Below, piece by piece: positions 1-5,565 of a stretch of DNA of 5,565 nt. Origin of the DNA: Leptolyngbyaceae cyanobacterium M65_K2018_010 (GTDB taxonomy: Bacteria; Cyanobacteriota; Cyanobacteriia; Phormidesmidales; Phormidesmidaceae); the NCBI GenBank assembly GCA_015295885.1, contig DVEE01000441.1, positions 1 through 5,565 of the forward strand. Reading direction: 5' to 3'. The first letter of the stretch is position 1. Each line of letters begins with the position of its first letter. Below the pieces are notes generated by a model that saw only the letters and a list, made by a program, of their open reading frames with translations, searched no databases and was not told where the DNA came from. The translations under genes and the position numbers were made by a program.

Positions 1-968
1 TAGCGCTACTCACGGTTGATGGCTACCAGGTCGAACAGGCTGACTGTGGGCAGAGTGCTTTGAGCCGAGTCTCTCGGCAGCAGCCCGACCTGATTTTGCT
101 GGATGTGATGATGCCAGGGCTCGATGGCTTTGAGGTTTGCCGTCAGCTGAAGCAAAATGAATATACCCGGTTAATTCCGGTCATCTTCATTACCGCCCTG
201 GGCGATCGCGAATCGCGCCTGAAGGGGATAGAAGCCGGGGGTGATGATTTTCTAACTAAGCCCTTTGATCAGTTAGAGCTGTCAGCTCGGGTGAAATCCC
301 TGATTCACCAAAAGCGCCTCAACGAGGATCTTGACCATGCGGAAAAGGTGCTTTTTTCCATAGCTCGGACCATCGAAAGTCGAGATCCCAATACCGGGGA
401 TCACTGCGATCGCCTGGCCAAACTGGTTCGAGCCTTTGGGGAATATTTACGGCTATCTCCTCTCAATGTTCGGAACCTGGTATGGGGTGCCTATCTTCAC
501 GACATTGGCAAGGTGGGTATTCCCGATGGGGTTTTACTCAAGACGGGCCCCCTCGAACCGAATGAACGAGCCATCATGGAGCAGCATGTCCTGATCGGCG
601 AAAACATTTGTCGGCCCTTGCGCACCATGCGCGGCGTGGTACCGATTATTCGACACCACCACGAACGTTGGAATGGCACCGGTTACCCCGATGGGTTAGT
701 GGGGTCGGCCATTCCCCAACTGGCTCAAATCTTCCAACTGGTTGATATTTTTGATGCCCTGGTTCATTCCCGCCCCTATAAACCCGCTCTGATGGTGCAG
801 CAGGCCCTAGACATTATGTGGGCAGAGGTGGAACAGGGTTGGCGTGATCCTGAGTTAATGGCCCAGTTTGAAACCTTTATCAAGCAGCACGAGCTCACCG
901 ACCTGGAACTTGAAAACCATCCCTGGGATTTCAACTGGTCTCTGGATCCCCTGGCCAGCCGTAACTAG
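1..968 (+). CDS. Response regulator with receiver and HD-GYP (c-di-GMP phosphodiesterase) domains, 5'-truncated
   Basis: This is probably a cytoplasmic two-component response regulator whose output domain hydrolyses cyclic di-GMP. The reading frame is open from base 3 to the TAG at 966-968 (321 visible residues, counted from base 3). A TTG at 60 falls in the middle of the receiver domain and is not the start; the true start and the N-terminal acidic pair of the receiver lie before the window. The receiver (about residues 1-100) shows the phospho-acceptor Asp34 in LLDVMMPG, the switch Thr64 in FITAL and Lys86 in LTKPF. A helical linker (about 100-125) leads into the HD-GYP domain (about 125-290): His134 in DPNTGDH, His166-Asp167 and Lys170 in HDIGKVGIPD, His195 in MEQH, His219-His220 in HHER, and NGTGYPDG at 225-232. 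The metal ligands recognisable by motif are present, so an active enzyme is likely. Asn replaces the Glu found in DPETGGH-type members, and Asn replaces Asp in the usual DGTGYP. The partner kinase is not visible. Family assignment is firm; the signal it senses is unknown. Confidence 0.95.
   Translation, partial: ALLTVDGYQVEQADCGQSALSRVSRQQPDLILLDVMMPGLDGFEVCRQLKQNEYTRLIPVIFITALGDRESRLKGIEAGGDDFLTKPFDQLELSARVKSLIHQKRLNEDLDHAEKVLFSIARTIESRDPNTGDHCDRLAKLVRAFGEYLRLSPLNVRNLVWGAYLHDIGKVGIPDGVLLKTGPLEPNERAIMEQHVLIGENICRPLRTMRGVVPIIRHHHERWNGTGYPDGLVGSAIPQLAQIFQLVDIFDALVHSRPYKPALMVQQALDIMWAEVEQGWRDPELMAQFETFIKQHELTDLELENHPWDFNWSLDPLASRN
202..209. repeat. HIP1 octamer GCGATCGC
   Basis: This is a perfect copy of the highly iterated palindrome HIP1, which is strongly over-represented in many cyanobacterial genomes. 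It lies within the receiver-domain coding sequence. Its role is not settled, and here it serves mainly as a taxonomic marker. Confidence 0.85.
406..413. repeat. HIP1 octamer GCGATCGC
   Basis: This is a second perfect HIP1 palindrome, about 200 bp after the first. It lies in the HD-GYP coding sequence just after the codon for the first metal-binding His (DPNTGDH). Confidence 0.85.
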
Positions 969-1002
969 CCGGGTCACCCCTGTTGTCAGGGATGCCGGCT
1001 AG
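965..1002. terminator. Hairpin between the convergent HD-GYP and topA genes, possible bidirectional terminator
   Basis: The arms CTAGCCGG (965-972) and CCGGCTAG (995-1002) pair perfectly over 8 bp. After a GT bulge (973-974), an inner stem forms between 975-982 and 987-994 with one C-A mismatch and a TTGT loop. The HD-GYP stop codon TAG (966-968) lies inside the outer arm. The next gene is on the opposite strand, so a structure here could end transcripts from both sides. No T-tract follows on either strand, so this is not a classical intrinsic terminator. It may instead be an RNA 3'-end stabiliser or a pause site. Confidence 0.5.
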
Positions 1003-1060
1003 GCCCATCACCACCGCGAGCGGTTAGCCAAATCCAGGGGTAAACCGGAAAGTCCCCCCG

Positions 1061-3805
1061 TCAGGTTGCTTCATCGCCAGGGCGAGCTGACGATTTACGG
1101 GAGGTTGAAGCTTTTGTGGAACTGGTTTTGGTCGTCCGCTTGGCCCCCGACGCTTTGCGAGTAGCGGCGGTTTTGGTGGTTTGGCTCTTGCCTCCAGACC
1201 GCACAGAACGTCCCTTTTTAGGGGCTTTGTCTTGGCTGCCTGCGGCTTTAGATGGCCGAGACCTGCTGGTTTTGCTACTGGCCTTAGCGTTTAACCAGTC
1301 CAAGGCCTGCTCCAGGCTCACCGCATCGATATCGACCCCCTCTGGCACTGAGGCATTTACCTTGCCATGCTTAACATAGTGGCCGTAGGGCCCATTAAAC
1401 AGAGCCACCACCTCGCCATCCTCTGGGTGGGGGCCCAATTCTCTCAGGGGTTCGGCCTTCCTACGGCCTCTGCCAGCCTTGGGTTGGGCCAACAGTTCCA
1501 AAGCCCGCTCTAGGGTCACCGTCAGGACGTCATCCTCAGCCTTCAGGGAACGACCCTCCTTACCCTGGTCATGGACGATGTAGGGGCCAAATCGCCCCTG
1601 ACTGGCCTTAATGGGTGCTCCTGTTTCTGGGTGCGGCCCCAGGGTGCGGGGTAAGGTCAGCAAACCAACAGCCGTTTCTACGGTAACATCCTCGGGTTGG
1701 AGGCCCTTCGGTAGGGAAGCGCGCTTGGGATTAGGATTATCGTCTGTGGTTTCGCCCAACTGAACGTAGGGACCGTAGGGACCAATGCGGAGGAAAATAG
1801 GTTCTCCCGTTTCCGGATGCAACCCTACCTTATCGGGCCCCTCAATTTTTTGCTTGATGATCCGCTCAATTTGGGCATCATCCAGATCTGCGGGGGGGAC
1901 ATCGGGGGGAATCGAAGCCCGTACCGAGGCTTCGCCATGGTCAAGTTCAATGTAGGGACCGTAACGGCCAATGCGAACCTTAGCTTCCAGGCCATTGAGC
2001 CGTACCGTCCGCGCTTCGGTGGGGTCTATCTGAGTTTCCCGCGCCTGGACCTGGTGTTCTAAACCTTGATCCCCAGCATAGAAGGCTTTGAGGTAGGGCA
2101 GCCAATCTACCTCCCCAGTCGAAATATCGTCCAGGGTCTGCTCCATGCGGGCCGTAAAATGAACATCGACCAAGTCAGGGAAGTTTTGTTCTAACAGAGC
2201 TGTGACCGCAAAGGCGGTGAAGGTGGGAATCAAACTGTTATTGACCAATCGCACGTAGCCCCGATCAATGATGGTGCCAATCACCGTAGCGTAGGTACTG
2301 GGGCGGCCGATTCCCTCATTCTCCAGCACCTTCACCAGGGTGGCTTCGGTGTAGCGCGCCGGGGGTTGGGTTTCGTGGCCAATGGCCTCTAGATCGGTGC
2401 AGGACAGGGCATCCCCTGGAGTCAGGGCGGGCAGCAACACCTCCTGATCTTCCAGGGCGGCTTCCGGATCGTCGGAACCCTCTACGTAGGCTCTAAAGAA
2501 ACCGGGAAAGTCGATACGCTTGCCCGTGGCGCGAAAGACCGCCTCCTCTACCTCAATGGCAGCGGTTATGCTCGTTTGGCGGGCCTCTGCCATTTGGCTG
2601 GCAATGGTTCGTTTCCAGATCAGATCGTAGAGGGCGGCCTCTCGGCCCGTCAGACCTGTTTCGCTGGGGGTTCTAAAGCTACTACCCGCAGGCCGAATAG
2701 CCTCGTGGGCCTCCTGGGCTGCCTTAGCCTTAGTGGCGTACTGACGAGGCTTAGGGCTGAGGTATTCGGTGCCATACTTAGCGGCTACGCAGGCTCTGGC
2801 GGCTTCAATCGCCTGCTGAGATAAATGTACCGAGTCGGTCCGCATGTAGGTGATGTAGCCCTGTTCATAAAGGTTTTGGGCCACCCGCATGGTGTCTCGG
2901 GCGGACAGCCGTAGCTTGCGGTTGGCTTCCTGCTGCAGGGTAGAAGTCGTGAACGGGGGAGCCGGTTTGCGGGTATGGGGCCGTTCTTCCACGTTACTGA
3001 CGGTCCATACCCCAGCTTGCAGACGGGTCTGCAGGTGGCGGGCTTGGGCCTCATCCAGCAGTTCCACCTCACGACCAGCCGCGATCTGGCCAGTTGCCTC
3101 ATCGAAGTCGCTGCCGTTGGCCAGACGTCGGCCAGCTAGGGCGTAGAGTTTTGCTTCAAAGGCATTCTCCCCCTGCTTCAGGGTGGCCTTCAGGTCCCAG
3201 TAAGAGCCTTTCCGAAAGGCTCGCCGCTCTTTTTCCCGATGGACGATGAGCTTCACCGCCACCGACTGAACTCGACCGGCGGATAGGCCGCTGGCAATTT
3301 TTTTCCAAAGTAGGGGCGATAGGGTGTAGCCGACTAAGCGATCTAAAATCCGTCGCGTTTCCTGGGCATGCACCAGTTGGTCGTCAATGTCGCGACAGTT
3401 CTCCAGGGCCGCTTGGATAGCCTCCTGGGTGATTTCGTGGAAGACCATGCGCTTGGTCGGCACCTTGGGATTGAGTACCTGGAGGAGATGCCAGCTAATG
3501 CTTTCGCCTTCGCGGTCTTCGTCTGTAGCTAAAACCAGCTCATCGGCCTCTTTGAGGGCATCCTTAAGGGTCTTAACGACCTTCTTTTTATCCCCTGGAA
3601 TGATATAGAGGGGTTCAAAATCAGCCTCTGGGTTTACCCCCAACTGGGCCCACTTTTCCCCCTTCACCTCCGGCGGAATTTCGCTGGCCGAACGGGGTAA
3701 ATCCCGAACGTGGCCCATAGACGCTTCCACCCGATACCCATCGGGCAGAAAGTTGCGAATCGTTTTGGCTTTAGTAGGGGATTCAACAATAACAAGGGTC
3801 GACAT
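1061..3805 (-). CDS. topA: DNA topoisomerase I (type IA)
   Basis: TopA relaxes negatively supercoiled DNA by cutting one strand and forming a 5'-phosphotyrosine link. It acts on the nucleoid, chiefly behind moving RNA polymerase. The protein is complete at 914 residues. The N-terminal Toprim domain has Glu8 and Lys12 in VESPTKAKT, and the metal-binding acids Asp95, Asp97 and Glu99 in TDEDREGE. SAGRVQSVAVK follows at 175-185. The catalytic Tyr320 sits in GYITYMRTDS with Arg322, and IGRPSTYATVIGTI at 499-512 belongs to the conserved core. The C-terminal part has four GxYGPY-like repeats (about 612-620, 674-682, 738-744 and 804-811), three of them preceded by HPETG or HPEDG. CxxC zinc ribbons are absent; the whole protein has only three Cys (137, 339, 469). 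Residues 841-914 form a low-complexity tail with 21 Lys/Arg and 27 Ser/Thr, probably non-specific DNA contact. The ATG is chosen because it yields the canonical MSTLVIVESPTKAKT. No clear Shine-Dalgarno precedes it (CTAACCAGCCCT). Confidence 0.98.
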   Translation of the reverse strand: MSTLVIVESPTKAKTIRNFLPDGYRVEASMGHVRDLPRSASEIPPEVKGEKWAQLGVNPEADFEPLYIIPGDKKKVVKTLKDALKEADELVLATDEDREGESISWHLLQVLNPKVPTKRMVFHEITQEAIQAALENCRDIDDQLVHAQETRRILDRLVGYTLSPLLWKKIASGLSAGRVQSVAVKLIVHREKERRAFRKGSYWDLKATLKQGENAFEAKLYALAGRRLANGSDFDEATGQIAAGREVELLDEAQARHLQTRLQAGVWTVSNVEERPHTRKPAPPFTTSTLQQEANRKLRLSARDTMRVAQNLYEQGYITYMRTDSVHLSQQAIEAARACVAAKYGTEYLSPKPRQYATKAKAAQEAHEAIRPAGSSFRTPSETGLTGREAALYDLIWKRTIASQMAEARQTSITAAIEVEEAVFRATGKRIDFPGFFRAYVEGSDDPEAALEDQEVLLPALTPGDALSCTDLEAIGHETQPPARYTEATLVKVLENEGIGRPSTYATVIGTIIDRGYVRLVNNSLIPTFTAFAVTALLEQNFPDLVDVHFTARMEQTLDDISTGEVDWLPYLKAFYAGDQGLEHQVQARETQIDPTEARTVRLNGLEAKVRIGRYGPYIELDHGEASVRASIPPDVPPADLDDAQIERIIKQKIEGPDKVGLHPETGEPIFLRIGPYGPYVQLGETTDDNPNPKRASLPKGLQPEDVTVETAVGLLTLPRTLGPHPETGAPIKASQGRFGPYIVHDQGKEGRSLKAEDDVLTVTLERALELLAQPKAGRGRRKAEPLRELGPHPEDGEVVALFNGPYGHYVKHGKVNASVPEGVDIDAVSLEQALDWLNAKASSKTSRSRPSKAAGSQDKAPKKGRSVRSGGKSQTTKTAATRKASGAKRTTKTSSTKASTSRKSSARPGDEAT

Positions 3806-3968
3806 AGGGCTGGTTAGGCGTGATTTAGCACAGTCATGGCGGGACGGGGTCTGGAGTTAGGATTAGCTTGCCCCGCGGCAGCGCCCTTGAACTAGGGGGC
3901 CGCCAATGGATTGGACCTGGGGCCACCTAGCAGGGAGGAACGGCAGACCTCAGTGGTCTATGAAACAG

Positions 3969-3994
3969 CGCCCCTGGGCCTTGGGCGAGGGGCG
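3969..3994. other. GC-rich hairpin in the topA-ndhB spacer
   Basis: CGCCCCT (3969-3975) pairs perfectly with AGGGGCG (3988-3994). After a small internal loop, GCC (3978-3980) can pair with GGC (3984-3986), closing a three-base loop. There is no T-tract on either side, so a terminator is not supported. The function is unknown; it would be transcribed only if the ndhB or topA leader extends this far. Confidence 0.5.
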
Positions 3995-4003
3995 ATGCCA
4001 GGA

Positions 4004-4034
4004 TAAGGTTGGGTTAGGGGTTTTACCCACCTTA
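4004..4034. other. Strong hairpin with one bulged T in the topA-ndhB spacer
   Basis: TAAGG (4004-4008) pairs with CCTTA (4030-4034), and TGGGT (4010-4014) pairs with ACCCA (4025-4029). T4009 is bulged and the loop is TAGGGGTTTT (4015-4024). Ten base pairs with one bulge is the longest pairing I found in the spacer. On the + strand the same bases contain GG-N4-GG-N2-GGG-N3-GGGG (4001-4020), which could form a two-layer G-quadruplex competing with the hairpin. It ends 184 bp before the ndhB start. Confidence 0.5.
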
Positions 4035-4055
4035 GCTTATAGATAGACCAGCCCG

Positions 4056-4111
4056 TTGACCATCGTCTAGTCTAAATCTACCGAGCTATCACCCTTTCCT
4101 ATATCTATACC
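4056..4111 (+). promoter_or_regulatory. Possible ndhB promoter elements
   Basis: TTGACC at 4056-4061 is a good match to a -35 box, but the sequence 15-18 bases further (TCTACC and neighbours) is a poor -10 box. The best -10-like sequences, TATATC (4100-4105) and TATACC (4106-4111), lie too far from that -35 box and have no good -35 of their own. Cyanobacterial promoters often lack a clear -35, so the TATA-like pair could suffice. It would give a leader of about 100 bases. This is a weak guess from base patterns only. Confidence 0.2.
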
Positions 4112-4204
4112 CTCAAAAGACTATGACCAATCGGGCCAAAACCTAACCACCTAGGGCTCTGACAGGATAAGATGCCTGATATTGCATTTGTAACGTATAG
4201 TTTC

Positions 4205-4215
4205 GGGGGAAGGGG
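4205..4215 (+). promoter_or_regulatory. Purine-rich ribosome binding site of ndhB
   Basis: GGGGGAAGGGG lies directly before the ATG at 4219, with AAGG (4210-4213) five bases from it. An in-frame TAG at 4198-4200 prevents any longer N-terminus, which supports this start. topA, on the other side of the spacer, has no comparable site. Confidence 0.65.
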
Positions 4216-4218
4216 ATC

Positions 4219-5565
4219 ATGGATGTTGCTAGCCTGGGAGCCCAGCTGAATGCTGGAATCATCTGGCCCGAGGGCATTTTAGTCATCACTATTCTGATCA
4301 TCTTAATTGGCGATTTGATTCAGGGCCGATCTTCCTCTGTCTGGACGCCCTATGCCGCCATACTTGGATCCCTAGCCACGGTGGTCGCCCTAGCTGCTCA
4401 ATGGGGAGCTACCAACCCCATCAGCTTTTTAGGAGGCTTCAACGGGGATGACCTGGGCATCGTATTTCGAGGCATTATCGCTCTTTCCGTGGCTTTGACC
4501 GTGCCGATGGCCATCCGTTACGTAGAGCAGTCCGGAACTTCCCTGGCTGAATTCCTGGTCATTCTTCTGACCGCTACCTTGGGAGGGATGTTTCTAGCCG
4601 GGGCCGATGAGTTGGTGATGATTTTTGTTTCCCTGGAAACCCTCAGTATTGCCTCCTATCTGCTGACTGGCTACATGAAGCGGGATCCCCGCTCCAATGA
4701 GGCGGCCCTTAAGTATCTCCTGATTGGGGCGGCTAGTTCGGCTATTTTTCTTTACGGCTCCTCTCTGCTGTACGGTCTCTCCGGTGGGGAAACTCGGTTG
4801 ACGGCGATCGCGACTCACCTGGCCATGAACAATGGTGAAGCGCCAATCGGGCTGGTGGTTGCGCTGGTCTTCGTGATCGCTGGAATTGCCTTCAAGATTG
4901 CGGCGGTTCCCTTCCACCAGTGGACCCCCGATGTTTACGAAGGCTCTCCTACCCCGGTGGTGGCGTTCCTCTCAGTGGGATCTAAAACCGCAGGGTTTGC
5001 CCTGGCCATTCGGTTGTTGGTCACGGCCTTTCCCCTGGTGTCAGAGCAATGGCATTTTGTATTTACGGCGCTGGCTATCCTGAGTATGGTGCTGGGTAAT
5101 GTGGTGGCCCTGGCCCAAACCAGTATGAAGCGCCTGTTAGCCTATTCTTCCATTGGCCAAGCAGGATTTTTAATGATTGGTCTGGTGGTCGGTACGGATG
5201 CTGGCTATGCCAGCATGGTCTACTACCTGTTGGTTTATCTATTTATGAACCTGGGTGGGTTCACCTGCGTGATTTTATTCGCCCTCCGCACGGGCACGGA
5301 TCAAATTAGTGAGTACAGTGGTCTCTACCAAAAGGATCCGCTTCTTACCTTGGGCCTCAGCCTATGCCTTCTCTCCCTGGGGGGTATTCCACCGCTGGCA
5401 GGCTTCTTTGGCAAAATCTACATTTTCTGGGCCGGTTGGCAGGCCGGGGCCTACGGTCTGGTGTTGGTGGGGCTGGTTACCAGTGTCATTTCCATTTACT
5501 ACTACATTCGCGTCATCAAGATGATGGTCGTGAAAGAACCCCAGGAAATGTCCGAAGCCGTCAAA
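4219..5565 (+). CDS. ndhB: NAD(P)H-quinone oxidoreductase subunit 2 (NDH-1 subunit NdhB), 3'-truncated
   Basis: NdhB is one of the proton-pumping antiporter-like membrane subunits (NuoN-type) of cyanobacterial NDH-1. This complex passes electrons, in cyanobacteria mainly from ferredoxin, to plastoquinone for respiration and cyclic electron flow. NdhB is also part of the CO2-uptake forms of the complex. The window shows 449 codons with no stop, the last one ending exactly at the edge. Family members are usually about 520 residues, so roughly 70 residues are missing. The protein is very hydrophobic, with about a dozen visible transmembrane helices. Expected proton-path residues are in place: Glu140 in FVSLETLSIASYLL, Lys226 in AFKIAAVPFHQW, Lys256 in SVGSKTAGF and Lys399 in PPLAGFFGKIYIF. 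WTPDVYEGSPTPV (235-247) is the family signature. The N-terminus (MDVASLGAQLNAGIIWPEGI) looks like cyanobacterial NdhB. The gene is divergent from topA, so it is transcribed from the shared spacer; no other ndh gene is visible. Confidence 0.98.
   Translation, partial: MDVASLGAQLNAGIIWPEGILVITILIILIGDLIQGRSSSVWTPYAAILGSLATVVALAAQWGATNPISFLGGFNGDDLGIVFRGIIALSVALTVPMAIRYVEQSGTSLAEFLVILLTATLGGMFLAGADELVMIFVSLETLSIASYLLTGYMKRDPRSNEAALKYLLIGAASSAIFLYGSSLLYGLSGGETRLTAIATHLAMNNGEAPIGLVVALVFVIAGIAFKIAAVPFHQWTPDVYEGSPTPVVAFLSVGSKTAGFALAIRLLVTAFPLVSEQWHFVFTALAILSMVLGNVVALAQTSMKRLLAYSSIGQAGFLMIGLVVGTDAGYASMVYYLLVYLFMNLGGFTCVILFALRTGTDQISEYSGLYQKDPLLTLGLSLCLLSLGGIPPLAGFFGKIYIFWAGWQAGAYGLVLVGLVTSVISIYYYIRVIKMMVVKEPQEMSEAVK
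4804..4811. repeat. HIP1 octamer GCGATCGC
   Basis: This is the third perfect HIP1 palindrome in the window, inside ndhB (codons for Thr-Ala-Ile-Ala near residue 197). None was found in the 2.7-kb topA gene. Confidence 0.85.

Larger units (their letters stand above)
3806..4218. other. 413-bp divergent intergenic region between topA and ndhB
   Basis: This interval must hold the promoters of both divergent genes. The topA-proximal half (to about 4020) is GC-rich and full of inverted repeats: GCGGC/GCCGC at 3875-3879 and 3899-3903 with an inner CCCT/AGGG; CCAAT-GG-ATTGG at 3903-3914; AGACC/GGTCT at 3945-3949 and 3955-3959; and two larger hairpins listed separately. The ndhB-proximal half is richer in A and T. 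It contains an imperfect repeat, AGATAGAC (4041-4048) against GTCTAGTCT (4065-4073), with one extra G. I found no tRNA, no Yfr1-type ACTCCTCAC loop and no NtcA-type GTA-N8-TAC site. The only short reading frame worth noting is 3906-4046 (46 codons). No convincing topA promoter could be picked out. Confidence 0.8.

Noticed and set aside
497..679. 60-codon - strand frame opposite the HD-GYP motif
   Set aside because: It is antisense to the conserved catalytic region and has no support of its own.
60..968. Taking TTG at 60 as the start of the HD-GYP response regulator
   Set aside because: The frame is open upstream to base 3, and those codons (ALLTVDGYQVEQADCG) are typical receiver-domain sequence. 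The start is outside the window.
1037..1058. GGGG...CCCC pairing (GGGGTAAACCGGAAAGTCCCC) just after the topA stop codon as a topA terminator
   Set aside because: Only about four pairs close a loop of some 13 bases and no T-tract follows on the - strand, so it is too weak to call.
1116..3608. Several + strand reading frames of 73-87 codons and a 105-codon - strand frame inside topA
   Set aside because: They overlap the intact topA gene in other frames, resemble no family I recognise, and have the composition expected from shadow frames of a GC-rich gene.
4196..4201. TATAGT as a -10 box for ndhB
   Set aside because: It lies 17 bases before the ATG and directly next to the ribosome binding site, which would leave almost no leader; there is no -35 box at a suitable distance.
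3806..4218. tRNA, CRISPR array, insertion sequence or toxin-antitoxin pair in the only long non-coding stretch
   Set aside because: There is no tRNA-like T-arm, no regularly spaced direct repeats, no terminal inverted repeats with a transposase, and no reading frame resembling a known small toxin or antitoxin.
4594..4917. 107-codon antisense frame within ndhB, plus short + strand frames at 4886-5083 and 5309-5524
   Set aside because: All lie inside the clearly conserved ndhB coding sequence; they are alternative-frame translations without recognisable domains.

Overview
The window comes from a cyanobacterium. The main evidence is ndhB, a core membrane subunit of the photosynthetic NDH-1 complex. 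Two further signs agree: three perfect copies of the cyanobacterial HIP1 octamer GCGATCGC, and a TopA that ends in GxYGPY-type repeats and a basic tail without zinc ribbons. Base composition is moderately GC-rich. I cannot name the genus from this sequence.

Layout. Positions 1-968 (+) hold the 3' part of a two-domain response regulator, a receiver followed by an HD-GYP domain; its start lies before the window. It converges on topA (3805-1061, -), a complete 914-residue DNA topoisomerase I. The 92-bp gap between the two stop codons contains a hairpin that includes the stop codon of the HD-GYP gene. A 413-bp non-coding interval (3806-4218) then separates topA from the divergent ndhB (4219-5565, +). 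ndhB runs off the right edge after 449 codons, probably about 70 codons short of its end.

The three genes do not form a pathway. HD-GYP proteins degrade c-di-GMP, TopA relaxes negative supercoils, and NdhB carries protons and electrons in the NDH-1 complex. topA and ndhB share one divergent control region and the HD-GYP gene only faces topA, so no operon is visible.

The coding content is ordinary cyanobacterial housekeeping and signalling. I found no CRISPR array, mobile element, tRNA, rRNA or defence-type system. The least explained part is the topA-ndhB interval. It carries a chain of inverted repeats, including a 10-bp hairpin with one bulge at 4004-4034 and a hairpin with a 7-bp GC-rich outer stem at 3969-3994. 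It also carries a short Trp-rich reading frame behind a Shine-Dalgarno-like AGGGGG. It could hold a structured leader or small RNA, but nothing in the sequence proves this.
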